Assembly (NCBI RefSeq): GCF_001424345.1
Contig: NZ_LMPF01000025.1
Span: 485,420-549,419 of the forward strand
DNA length: 64,000 nucleotides
Direction: 5' to 3'
DNA from: Burkholderia sp. Leaf177
GTDB lineage: Bacteria; Pseudomonadota; Gammaproteobacteria; Burkholderiales; Burkholderiaceae
The translations under genes were made by a program, and so were the position numbers. Of the stretch, positions 24,695-33,604 are shown piece by piece; positions within the stretch are counted from its first letter, which is position 1, and each line of letters opens with the position of its first letter. Under the pieces are notes generated by a model, which searched no databases, was not told the origin of the DNA, and was given only the letters and a program-made list of their open reading frames with translations.

Positions 24695-25969
24695 ATGTCG
24701 CACGTATCGGCGGACACGACGCATTACAGCGTGATCGTAGTGGGCGGCGGACAAGCGGGTCTGTCCGCGAGCTACTATCTCAGGCAGGCGGGTATCGACC
24801 ATCTCGTGCTGGAGAAAAATACGGTCACGCATACATGGCGATCACAACGTTGGGATGCGTTCTGCCTTGTGACGCCGAACTGGCAGTGTGCGCTGCCGGG
24901 TTATCCATACGCGGGTGACGATCCGCATGGTTTCATGAAGAAGGATGAGATCATTGCGTATCTCGACGGCTTCATCAAGACCGTCGATGCACCTGTGATC
25001 GAACATGCCGAGGTCCAGCGCGTTACGCGCAATAGCGAAGGCGGCTTTAGCGTATCGACCAGTCAGGGAGCGTTCTCGGCGGACCAGATCGTGATTGCAT
25101 CGGGCGGATATCACACGCCGATCGTACCGCGCATGGCGGAGCGCCTGCCGGGTTCGATCGCGCAAATACAGTCGTCGGAATATCGGAATCCGCAGTCGTT
25201 GCCCGAAGGCGCGGTGCTCGTGGTGGGCTCGGGGCAATCGGGTGCGCAGATCGCGGAAGACCTTCATCTCGCGGGGCGAAAAGTGATCCTTGCAGTGGGC
25301 GAAGCGCCGCGTTGCGCGCGTTTCTACCGAGGTCGCGACGTAGTCGACTGGCTTGCCGACATGAAGTATTACGACATGCCCGTCGAGCAGCATCCATTGC
25401 GTGAAGGCGTGCGCGACAACACCAACCACTACGTGACCGGGCGCGACGGCGGACGCGATATCGACCTGCGAAAGTTCGCCGCCGAAGGCATGCAATTGTA
25501 CGGCCGGCTTCAGGACCTGCGCGATGGCGCGCTGCATTTCGCGCCAAACCTCATCGAGAATCTGGACAGCGCCGACAAGACGTTCAATGGCATCAACGCG
25601 GGCATCGATGCGTTTATAGCAAACAACGGCATCAGCGCGCCGCCCGGATCGCGCTACGAGCCTGTATGGTCTCCTGCCGGCGAACGCACTTCGCTGAATC
25701 TGGAGGCAAGTGGCATAGGGTCCATTGTGTGGTGTATCGGTTTTACGCCCGATTTCAGCTGGCTCGATGCACCCATCTTCAACGGCCGAGGTTATCCCGC
25801 GCACACGCGCGGCGTAACGCCCGTGGATGGCATCTATTTCGTCGGCTTGCCCTGGCTGCATACCTGGGGATCGGGGCGTTTTTCCGGCGTTGCGCGCGAC
25901 GCCGAACACATTGTGAATAAAGTCAGCGCCTATAAAGAAGCCAAGGCACGCGACGAAATCGCGGTTTGA
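24695..25969 (+). CDS. Nit1C: MSMEG_0569 family flavin-dependent oxidoreductase
   Basis: A 424-residue FAD/NAD(P) oxidoreductase closing the cluster. The FAD-binding GXGXXG variant is YSVIVVGGGQAGLSASYYLRQAG near residues 10-30 and the NADP dinucleotide fold is GAVLVVGSGQSGAQIAEDLHLAG near residue 180. The overall plan resembles flavin monooxygenases of the FMO/BVMO type, consistent with N- or C-oxidation; a monooxygenase would fit an oxygen-dependent cyanide pathway, which is inference. AGTGAGGA upstream of the ATG. An intrinsic terminator follows the stop. Confidence 0.9.
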   Translation: MSHVSADTTHYSVIVVGGGQAGLSASYYLRQAGIDHLVLEKNTVTHTWRSQRWDAFCLVTPNWQCALPGYPYAGDDPHGFMKKDEIIAYLDGFIKTVDAPVIEHAEVQRVTRNSEGGFSVSTSQGAFSADQIVIASGGYHTPIVPRMAERLPGSIAQIQSSEYRNPQSLPEGAVLVVGSGQSGAQIAEDLHLAGRKVILAVGEAPRCARFYRGRDVVDWLADMKYYDMPVEQHPLREGVRDNTNHYVTGRDGGRDIDLRKFAAEGMQLYGRLQDLRDGALHFAPNLIENLDSADKTFNGINAGIDAFIANNGISAPPGSRYEPVWSPAGERTSLNLEASGIGSIVWCIGFTPDFSWLDAPIFNGRGYPAHTRGVTPVDGIYFVGLPWLHTWGSGRFSGVARDAEHIVNKVSAYKEAKARDEIAV

Positions 25970-25974
25970 TAAAA

Positions 25975-26007
25975 ACAAAGGCCCCACGTTAGGGGGGCCT
26001 TCGTTTC
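25975..26007. terminator. Bidirectional terminator between Nit1C and catalase
   Basis: AAGGCCCC and GGGGCCTT form an eight-pair stem, with AAAAACA to the left and CGTTTCATT to the right. It lies between the stop of the flavoprotein gene (plus) and the stop of the catalase gene (minus), so it can end both transcripts. Confidence 0.82.
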
Positions 26008-26036
26008 ATTCAGCTTTCCGAATCAAATCAGTCGGC

Positions 26037-27503
26037 TCAAGGCAATGCCGTTTCCGAAACGGGCGCCGACTTTCCAAGTGCGTGACGAACGCCCGATCCG
26101 TAAGCAGGATCGACCTTGTCGAACAACGCCAGCTGACGATCGACGATCTGTTGCGGAACCCCGGCAATAGCCTCGCCGATGTTATTGAACAAGCGCTGCT
26201 TCTCCTCGGCATTAAACAGGTTGAACAACGCGCGCGCATGGCTGTAGTAATCATCGTCTTCACGATGGTTATAGCGCTCGATATCGCCCTCCACGGCCAG
26301 CGGCGGCTCGTTCGCCGACGGATCCTGCGGGAACACGCCAAAACGGTTCGGCTCGTAATTCGCAGTGCCACCCAGGTTGCCGTCCGTGCGCGTTGCGCCA
26401 TCGCGGTGATACGGCGCGTGCTTTGGATTAAGCGGAGCGTTCACCGGAATCTGATGGTGATTGATGCCGAGCCGGTAGCGATGTGTATCGCCGTAAGAGA
26501 ACAAACGGCCCTGCAGCAAGCGGTCGGGAGAGAAGCCGATACCCGGAACCACATTCGCCGGCGTGAATGCGGACTGCTCCACATCTGCGAAATAATTTTC
26601 CGGATTCTTGTTCAACTCGAGCACGCCGACATCGATCAACGGGAATTCCTTTTGCGACCACGTCTTTGTGATGTCGAAGGGATTCTCGTGATGATTGCGC
26701 GCCTGGTCTTCCGTCATGACCTGAATGCAGAAACGCCACTTAGGAAAGTTGCCCTTTTCAATTTCATCGTAGAGATCGCGCTGCGCGCTCTCACGATCTT
26801 CACCAATGACCTTCTTCGCTTCGGCATTCGTGATGTTCTCGATGCCCTGCATAGACTTGAAATGGAACTTCACATAGTGCCGCTGGTTCTGCGCGTTAAT
26901 GAACGAGAATGTGTGCGAACCAAATCCGTGCATCTGCCGATAATTCTTCGGAATGCCGCGGTCGCTCATGAGAATGGTGACCTGATGCAACGACTCGGGC
27001 GTCTGCGACCAGAAGTCCCAGATGTTCGCGGCGCTCCGCATATTGGTGCGCGGATCGCGTTTCTGCGTATGAATGAAGTCGGGAAATTTCAGCGGATCGC
27101 GGATAAAAAACACCGGCGTATTGTTGCCGACGATATCCCAGTTGCCTTCTTCCGTGTAGAACTTGAGCGAGAAACCACGTACGTCTCGCTCGGCATCGGC
27201 CGCGCCGCGCTCGCCGGCAACCGTCGAGAAACGCAGGAACGCTTTGGTTTCCTTGCCGATGGTATCGAATACTTTCGCTTTGCTGTATTGCTTGATGTCG
27301 TGCGTGATTTTCAGCGTGCCGAACGCGCCCGATCCCTTGGCGTGAACGCGCCGCTCAGGAATCACTTCGCGGTCGAAGTGGGCCAGCTTCTCGATCAGCC
27401 AGAAGTCCTGCAGCGTAATGGGTCCACGCGGCCCCACGGTTTGCGAGTTCTGGTTGTCGCCAACGGGTGCGCCGGACGCCGTCGTCAAGGTATTGTTCGC
27501 CAT
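26037..27503 (-). CDS. katA: Haem catalase (small-subunit, clade 3 type)
   Basis: A 488-residue monofunctional catalase that dismutates hydrogen peroxide. The distal His is in REVIPERRVHAKGSGAFG, the distal Asn in GNNTPVFFIRDPLKFPDF, and the proximal haem-ligand Tyr in LLQGRLFSYGDTHRYRLG. Length and motifs fit the small-subunit NADPH-binding clade (KatA/KatB of pseudomonads). AGAAGGAGCAC lies before the ATG. It is a single-gene unit sharing a terminator with the Nit1C cluster. The symbol is by type; naming among catalases varies. Confidence 0.95.
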   Translation of the reverse strand: MANNTLTTASGAPVGDNQNSQTVGPRGPITLQDFWLIEKLAHFDREVIPERRVHAKGSGAFGTLKITHDIKQYSKAKVFDTIGKETKAFLRFSTVAGERGAADAERDVRGFSLKFYTEEGNWDIVGNNTPVFFIRDPLKFPDFIHTQKRDPRTNMRSAANIWDFWSQTPESLHQVTILMSDRGIPKNYRQMHGFGSHTFSFINAQNQRHYVKFHFKSMQGIENITNAEAKKVIGEDRESAQRDLYDEIEKGNFPKWRFCIQVMTEDQARNHHENPFDITKTWSQKEFPLIDVGVLELNKNPENYFADVEQSAFTPANVVPGIGFSPDRLLQGRLFSYGDTHRYRLGINHHQIPVNAPLNPKHAPYHRDGATRTDGNLGGTANYEPNRFGVFPQDPSANEPPLAVEGDIERYNHREDDDYYSHARALFNLFNAEEKQRLFNNIGEAIAGVPQQIVDRQLALFDKVDPAYGSGVRHALGKSAPVSETALP

Positions 27504-27675
27504 CAGTGCTCCTTCTGGTTTTGTGGGGACTCACAGGACGTTGCGCTTGAAGTCGTGACCGGCAACATCCTTGCAACTCGGTAAATTACCGCCTACGAGT
27601 TTAGCAACAGCGGCCGTTGCTCGCAAAGTGGCGTTCTGCCTCGGGCTTATTCAAATCAATGCTAACGCGTAAGCC

Positions 27676-27707
27676 AAAAAAAACCGGCGCACGAGGCGCC
27701 GGCTGTC
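27676..27707 (-). terminator. Terminator of the pyrimidine catabolism operon
   Basis: On the minus strand GCCGGCGCC-TCGT-GCGCCGG is followed by an unbroken run of T. It begins about 20 bases after the dihydropyrimidinase stop codon. Confidence 0.88.
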
Positions 27708-27725
27708 ATTAAGTTTTCGTGAACC

Positions 27726-29204
27726 TCAAGCCGCTTTCACGACCTTGTCACCCGCACGATGAATCGGATGCGGCTCCTTCAAATGATTGGCAATGCGCGT
27801 GGCATCGAAGTACGCACCGTTCGGCGGACGCTTCAAATATTGCCCAGCGCCTTTGACCGCGCGCAGATCGCCGTCGGCCCACGCATGCGCGCCACGCGTG
27901 AGCGTATGCATCGCCAGGCCCTGAACGGTCAGGCCTTCGAACACGTTGAAATCCACCTTCTGATGATGCGTCGCAACCGATATTGTTTTGCTCGCCGCCG
28001 GATCCCAGACAACCAGATCGGCATCCGCGCCAACCTGCACCGCGCCCTTGCGCGGGAACAGATTGAAGATCTGCGCCGCATTCGTCGAAGTCACGCGCAC
28101 GAACTCGTTCGGCGTAAGACGTCCCTGATTCACGCCGTAATGCCAGAGAATTGCCATGCGATCTTCCACGCCGCCGCAGCCGTTGGGAATGCGCGTGAAG
28201 TCCTCGCGGCCCATTGCTTTCTGTGACGCGCAAAACACGCAATGATCGGTTGCCGTGGTGTGGAGTTGCCCTGATTGCAAACCGCGCCACAACGCCTCGC
28301 GATGTTCACTCGTGCGAAACGGCGGACTCATCACATGCGCCGCAGCGCGATTCCAGTCGGGATCGCTGTACACGGATTCATCGATAACCAGATGCCCCGG
28401 CAACACTTCCGCGAACACGCGCTGACCTTCGCTGCGGGCACGCGTGATGACATCGACGGCATCTTTCGACGATACATGCACGATGTAGATCGGCACGCCC
28501 AGCACTTGCGCAATCCGTATTGCGCGGTTGGCCGCTTCGCCTTCGACTTCGGGTGGTCTCGACAACGGATGCGCTTCCGGTCCGGTGAAACCTTTCGCGA
28601 GCAACTGTTTCTGCAACTGAAAAACGAGCTCGCCATTTTCCGCATGCACGGTCGGCAACGCGCCGAGTTCGAGCGATCGCGCGAAGCTGTTCACGAGCAC
28701 TTCGTCGTCGGCCATGATGGCGTTCTTGTAAGCCATGAAGTGCTTGAAACTGGACACGCCGTGTTCGTGCACGAGCGTTCCCATGTCCCTGTACACCGAC
28801 TCGTCCCACCACGTCACGGCCACATGAAAACCATAATCCGCCGATGCCTTCTCCGCCCAGCCGCGCCACTCGTTGAACGCTGCCATGAGCGATTGTTTAG
28901 GACTCGGAATCACGAAGTCGATAATGCTCGTCGTGCCGCCGGACAACCCCGCCGCGGTGCCCGTGTAGAAGTCGTCGCTGGCGGTCGTTCCCATGAACGG
29001 CAGCTCCATGTGCGTGTGCGGATCGATACCACCGGGCATTACATACTGCCCGGAAGCATCGATAATCTCCGCACCCGCAGGCGCATCAAGATCGAGGCCG
29101 ATCTGCAGAATGGTGCCGCCGTCCTTCGGATCTGCGCACAGCACATCTGCACGATACGTGCGCTCTGCATCGATAATCGTGCCACCGCGAATCAGGATCG
29201 TCAT
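27726..29204 (-). CDS. hydA: Dihydropyrimidinase (hydantoinase)
   Basis: A 492-residue amidohydrolase that opens dihydrouracil to N-carbamoyl-beta-alanine, the second step of reductive pyrimidine breakdown, and acts on hydantoins. Metal ligands are visible: the first pair in GIDPHTHMELPF, the carboxylated Lys in SSFKHFMAYKNAI, His in LPTVHAENGE and IYIVHVSSKDA, and Asp in TTATDHCVFC. Last gene of a five-gene minus operon, followed by a strong terminator. Length is normal for the family. Confidence 0.95.
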   Translation of the reverse strand: MTILIRGGTIIDAERTYRADVLCADPKDGGTILQIGLDLDAPAGAEIIDASGQYVMPGGIDPHTHMELPFMGTTASDDFYTGTAAGLSGGTTSIIDFVIPSPKQSLMAAFNEWRGWAEKASADYGFHVAVTWWDESVYRDMGTLVHEHGVSSFKHFMAYKNAIMADDEVLVNSFARSLELGALPTVHAENGELVFQLQKQLLAKGFTGPEAHPLSRPPEVEGEAANRAIRIAQVLGVPIYIVHVSSKDAVDVITRARSEGQRVFAEVLPGHLVIDESVYSDPDWNRAAAHVMSPPFRTSEHREALWRGLQSGQLHTTATDHCVFCASQKAMGREDFTRIPNGCGGVEDRMAILWHYGVNQGRLTPNEFVRVTSTNAAQIFNLFPRKGAVQVGADADLVVWDPAASKTISVATHHQKVDFNVFEGLTVQGLAMHTLTRGAHAWADGDLRAVKGAGQYLKRPPNGAYFDATRIANHLKEPHPIHRAGDKVVKAA

Positions 29205-29235
29205 CTAACTATCTCCTGTTGAATCTCGTGAAATG

Positions 29236-30744
29236 TCAGGCGCGAACAACTCGCGCTGTCGGGCTCTTGCCCATCTTCATCCATGCGCCATACACAATCG
29301 ATGCGAGCGCAAGGCCTACGAACCACGCATACGTATAAAGCGTATTGAAAAACGCGGGCACATTCGGAAACGAAGCGGGAAATGCCGTGTGCAGGAAGCC
29401 CGGCAAGTTCGGCAACACGCCGATAACCAACGCCACCACAGCGGCCATATTCCATCCGCCCGTGTAGCTGTACTCGCCGTTTTCGTTGAAGAGTTCGCGC
29501 GTATCGAGGCGCGTGCCGCGTATCAGGAAATAGTCGACCATCAGGATTCCGGCCACGGGTCCGAGCAACGCGGAGTAGCCCACGAGCCACGTAAAAATAT
29601 AACCCTGCGTGGTCGCGAGAATCTTCCACGGCATCATCACAATGGCGATCAACGCCGTGATCATCCCGCCCACGCGATACGAAATGCGCTTGGGCCAAAG
29701 GCTCGAAAAGTCGTACGCGGGGCCGACCAGATTCGCGGCGAGGTTGCAGCTCATGGTATCGAGTGTCAGGATGATCAGCGCCACGCCCACGCCAATGCCG
29801 GTCATGCGACTGGTCAGGTCGATCGGATCCCAAATTGCCTTGCCGTAGATCACGACCGTGGCCGACGTCACCACCACCGAGATCACCGAAAGCAACGCCA
29901 TGGGCGCCGGCAGACCAATCGATTGCCCGATGATCTGATCCTTCTGCGAACGCGCGAAACGTGTGAAGTCGGGAATGTTCAACGCAAGCGTGGCCCAGAA
30001 GCCGACCATGGCGGTGAGTCCCGGCCAGAACGTCGCCCAGAACAAACCTTCCTTCTTGCCGCCCGCCACGAACTGCGAAGGTTGCGCGAGCATTGCGCCA
30101 ACGCCGCCCGCTTTCGATGTCGCCCACCACACGAGCGCCAGGCACATGATGATCTTGATCGGTGCGGACCAGCTTTCAAGGAAGCGGATGGAATCGGTGC
30201 CGCGCAAGATGAAGTACAACTGGATCAGCCAGAAGAACAGGAAACACGCGAGTTGCCCGAGCGAGATATCGAGGAAAGGCAGCGGCGCGCCATGTGTCGT
30301 GTTGCCGGCGAGGATGTTGAGCAACGTATAAATCGCGCTGCCACCGAGCCACGTCTGGATGCCATACCATCCGCACGCGACGATCGCTCGCAATAACGCG
30401 GGAAGTCTGGCGCCCTTCGTTCCAAACGATGAGCGCACGAGCACCGCATACGGAATGCCGTGCTTCGCGCCCGCGTGCCCGACCAGCAACATGGGCACGA
30501 GCACGATCATGTTGCCGAGCAACACGGTTATCACTGCCTGCCATGGCGACATGCCCTCTTCGGTCAGGCCGGCAGCAAGCATGTACGACGCAATGTTCAT
30601 TACCATGCCGACCCAGAGCGCTGCGAAGTGATACCACTTCCAGGTGCGCTGTGCGGGAGTGGTCGGCGCCAGATCGTCGTTATATAAACTGCTGCTGGCG
30701 CCGGCCGCGAACTGCGGGTCGACGGAATGCGCTGTCTGCTTCAT
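29236..30744 (-). CDS. NCS1 family nucleobase/hydantoin transporter
   Basis: A 502-residue permease with about twelve membrane helices of the nucleobase:cation symporter-1 family, which imports uracil, allantoin or hydantoins. GAGGAGATCAACC immediately precedes the ATG at 30744 and decides the start, although the frame stays open for 56 more codons upstream. Family features are the N-terminal Asn/Trp region NIASYMLAAGLTEEGMSPWQAV, the WYGIQTWLGGSAIYTLL helix and NIPDFTRFA. Its place between preA and hydA suggests a pyrimidine or dihydropyrimidine substrate. Confidence 0.92.
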   Translation of the reverse strand: MKQTAHSVDPQFAAGASSSLYNDDLAPTTPAQRTWKWYHFAALWVGMVMNIASYMLAAGLTEEGMSPWQAVITVLLGNMIVLVPMLLVGHAGAKHGIPYAVLVRSSFGTKGARLPALLRAIVACGWYGIQTWLGGSAIYTLLNILAGNTTHGAPLPFLDISLGQLACFLFFWLIQLYFILRGTDSIRFLESWSAPIKIIMCLALVWWATSKAGGVGAMLAQPSQFVAGGKKEGLFWATFWPGLTAMVGFWATLALNIPDFTRFARSQKDQIIGQSIGLPAPMALLSVISVVVTSATVVIYGKAIWDPIDLTSRMTGIGVGVALIILTLDTMSCNLAANLVGPAYDFSSLWPKRISYRVGGMITALIAIVMMPWKILATTQGYIFTWLVGYSALLGPVAGILMVDYFLIRGTRLDTRELFNENGEYSYTGGWNMAAVVALVIGVLPNLPGFLHTAFPASFPNVPAFFNTLYTYAWFVGLALASIVYGAWMKMGKSPTARVVRA

Positions 30745-30877
30745 CGGGTTGATCTCCTCAAGATCGTTGCGGTCCGCGCCTGGGATCGGTCTATGGATCG
30801 ATCCGTGAATCCGTTCAGGCGTCGGCCGTCTGGGGACGTTTTGGTGACAAGCGCTATGTGTTGGAAACCTTTGAACT

Positions 30878-32170
30878 CTATGCGGCCTTGACGCTTTCTT
30901 CAACGTCGGCAACTACGCGCGCCGGGTTGTTCGGATGCGTCGTCCAGTTCGCATAGTCGCCGGCATCCACGCGTTCCATGGTGATGCATTGCTCGACCGG
31001 GCACACGTGCATGCACAAGTTGCAGCCGACGCATTCGGAATCCATCACCTCGAAATGGCGCTTGCCGTCTTTCTCGCGCATGATCGCCTGATGCGCGGTG
31101 TCTTCGCAAGCAATGTGACAAAGTCCGCACTGAATGCACTTGTCCTGATCGATACGCGCCTTGATGTCGTACTTCAAGTTCAGGTATTTCCAGTCCGTTA
31201 CGTTCTGGACCGCGCGGCCGCGAATATCCTCGAGCGTGGCGTAGCCTTTTTCGTCCATCCAGTTGGACAGGCCATCGGCGAGATCGGAGACGATCCTGAA
31301 CCCGTAGTGCATCGCGGCCGTGCAGACTTGCACGTTGCCCGCGCCCAGCACCATGAATTCCGCGGCGTCGCGCCAGGTCGAAATGCCGCCGATTCCCGAG
31401 ATGGGCAAGTCCGGCGTTTCCGGGTCGCGCGCAATCTCGGCGACCATGTTCAATGCGATCGGTTTTACAGCCGGGCCGCAGTATCCACCATGTGTGCCCT
31501 TGCCGTCGACTGTCGGCATGGGCGCCATGACGTCGAGATCGACGGCGACAATCGAATTGATGGTATTGATCAACGATACAGCGTCCGCCCCGCCCTTGTA
31601 AGCCGCACGCGCGCTCGTGCGGATATCGCTGATATTCGGTGTCAGCTTTACGATGCACGGCATCCGCGTGCCTTCCTTCACCCAGCGCGTGACCATCTCC
31701 ACGTATTCGGGAACCTGCCCGACCGCCGCGCCCATGCCGCGCTCGCTCATGCCGTGCGGACAACCGAAATTCAGCTCGACGCCATCCGCGCCCGTGTCCT
31801 CGACCAGCGGCAAAATCCATTTCCAGTCGCGTTCGTTGCACGGCACCATCAATGAAACAATCAACGCACGGTCCGGCCAGTCGCGTTTCACTTCCTTGAT
31901 TTCTTTCAGATTGATATCGAGCGGACGATCGGTAATCAATTCGATATTGTTCAGCCCTGCAATCCGCTGGCCGTTCCATTGCACTGCGCCATAGCGCGAA
32001 CTCACGTTGACCACATGCGGATCGAGGCCGAGCGTTTTCCAGACCACGCCGCCCCAACCCGCTTCGAACGCGCGATTGACGTTGTAGGCTTTATCGGTGG
32101 GCGGTGCAGATGCAAGCCAGAAGGGATTCGGCGACGTGATGCCAACAAACGTGCTGCGAAGATCGGCCAT
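30878..32170 (-). CDS. preA: Dihydropyrimidine dehydrogenase subunit PreA
   Basis: PreA reduces uracil and thymine to their dihydro forms with electrons passed from PreT. The 430-residue protein has an FMN-binding dihydroorotate-dehydrogenase-like barrel (ELNFGCPHGMSERGMGAAVGQ; ISGIGGISTWRDAAEFMVLGAGNVQVCTA) followed by a C-terminal ferredoxin domain with two 4Fe-4S motifs, CIQCGLCHIAC and CVGCNLCMHVCPV. It lies 30 bases after preT in the same operon. All cluster cysteines are present. Confidence 0.95.
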   Translation of the reverse strand: MADLRSTFVGITSPNPFWLASAPPTDKAYNVNRAFEAGWGGVVWKTLGLDPHVVNVSSRYGAVQWNGQRIAGLNNIELITDRPLDINLKEIKEVKRDWPDRALIVSLMVPCNERDWKWILPLVEDTGADGVELNFGCPHGMSERGMGAAVGQVPEYVEMVTRWVKEGTRMPCIVKLTPNISDIRTSARAAYKGGADAVSLINTINSIVAVDLDVMAPMPTVDGKGTHGGYCGPAVKPIALNMVAEIARDPETPDLPISGIGGISTWRDAAEFMVLGAGNVQVCTAAMHYGFRIVSDLADGLSNWMDEKGYATLEDIRGRAVQNVTDWKYLNLKYDIKARIDQDKCIQCGLCHIACEDTAHQAIMREKDGKRHFEVMDSECVGCNLCMHVCPVEQCITMERVDAGDYANWTTHPNNPARVVADVEESVKAA

Positions 32171-32200
32171 GAGATGGCTCCGTTATCCTGGGAAGTGTTG

Positions 32201-33538
32201 TTATGCAGCCTTGATGGCCGTTGCCGCGAAGGAAGCACTGATGGCTTCGGCCGCAAGCTTGCCGTCCTGCACGGCCTGCACCGTCAGGTCGATACCGCCA
32301 TGCGCCGCGCAATCGCCGCCTGCCCAGACATTTGCAAGCGATGTCCTGCCGGTCGAATCCACCGCGATACGGCTGCCGTCGAGCGTAAGAAGCTCGGCTT
32401 CGATAGCATCCGCAACAAGGGTTTGCCCAATGGCTTTCAGCACCATGTCGGCATCGATCACGAAGCGCTCGCCTTGCGGGTTTTCGAATTCGACACCCGT
32501 CACCTGATCGCCGGCGTTCAGCAAACGCACGGGCCTTGCATGCGTGACGATCGACACGCCGTTGTGCTGCGCGAACTCGCGCTCCGCCCAGGTCGCGCCC
32601 ATGGTTTCCAGACCACGCCGATAGACCATGGTCACGGTTTGCGCGCCGAGCTTGCGGCTTTGCACGGCGGCATCTATTGCGGTATTGCCTCCGCCGATCA
32701 CCACCACACGGCGTCCTACCGGCACGCTCGCGAGGTCATCGGCCTGACGCACTTGCTCGATGAAATCCACGGCGTTGTAGACGCCCTGCAACGTCTCGCC
32801 GTCCAGTTCGAGCGCACGCACGCCGGCCAGTCCGATTGCGAGAAACACGGCGTCGTGCTGTTTGCGAAGCGTGTCCAGCGTCACGTCACGACCCAGCATG
32901 ACGCCGTTCTTCACCTCAATGCCGCCGATCGAATAAAGCCATTCCACTTCGCGTTGCGCGAAGTCCTCGACCACTTTGTAAGCGGCGATTCCATATTCAT
33001 TCAGACCGCCGGGCTTCGGCAACGCATCGAAAACGGTAACACGATGCCCCGAGAGCGCCAGCTTGTGGGCACACGCCAAGCCGGCCGGACCCGCGCCCAC
33101 GACAGCGATATGCCGTCCAGTATCAGCTTCACGCTTGAAGAGCGGCTCGCCCCGGTTCATCGCCCAATCGGTTGCGTGCCGTTGCAACGCGCCGATCGCA
33201 ACTGGTTTGTCATCCTGATGATTGCGGACGCACGCACCTTCGCAAAGTATTTCTGTTGGACACACGCGCGCGCACATGCCTCCAAGCGGATTCGCCGACA
33301 GGATATCGACCGCCGCGCCTTTCAGATTGCCGTTGCCGATCTTGCGGATAAAGCTGGGGATATCGATTTTCGTGGGACACGCGTTGATGCACGGCGCGTC
33401 GTAGCAATAGTGGCAACGGCTCGATGCTGCCGCTGCCGCGGTTGCATCGAGGAGCGGCGCCACGTCCGAGAACTCACACGCCAGTTGCTCTTGCGACAGC
33501 CTGTTCGAAGCTATGTCGCCAAATGGCTTCATGGTCAT
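32201..33538 (-). CDS. preT: Dihydropyrimidine dehydrogenase subunit PreT
   Basis: PreT is the NAD(P)H-oxidising partner of PreA, related to the GltD small subunit. In the 445-residue product the N-terminal domain binds 4Fe-4S clusters through CHYCYDAPCINACP and CARVCPTEILCEGAC. An FAD site follows at about residue 145 (IAVVGAGPAGLACAHKLALSGH) and an NAD(P) site at about residue 275 (RVVVIGGGNTAIDAAVQSRKLGA). The end carries the usual VWAGGDCAAHGGIDLTVQAVQDGK. It forms one operon with preA and the downstream genes. Confidence 0.94.
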   Translation of the reverse strand: MTMKPFGDIASNRLSQEQLACEFSDVAPLLDATAAAAASSRCHYCYDAPCINACPTKIDIPSFIRKIGNGNLKGAAVDILSANPLGGMCARVCPTEILCEGACVRNHQDDKPVAIGALQRHATDWAMNRGEPLFKREADTGRHIAVVGAGPAGLACAHKLALSGHRVTVFDALPKPGGLNEYGIAAYKVVEDFAQREVEWLYSIGGIEVKNGVMLGRDVTLDTLRKQHDAVFLAIGLAGVRALELDGETLQGVYNAVDFIEQVRQADDLASVPVGRRVVVIGGGNTAIDAAVQSRKLGAQTVTMVYRRGLETMGATWAEREFAQHNGVSIVTHARPVRLLNAGDQVTGVEFENPQGERFVIDADMVLKAIGQTLVADAIEAELLTLDGSRIAVDSTGRTSLANVWAGGDCAAHGGIDLTVQAVQDGKLAAEAISASFAATAIKAA

Positions 33539-33604
33539 ACGCGTCCTTCTTCGATGTGGGAATTTTTTTTAAAGCGCGGCTCTTACGCGGCTCTCACGTG
33601 GCTC

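Noticed and set aside
30745..30912. N-terminal extension of the NCS1 transporter by 56 residues
   Set aside because: The extension is Pro/His/Arg-rich, unlike the family, overlaps the end of preA, and a strong ribosome binding site precedes the ATG at 30744.
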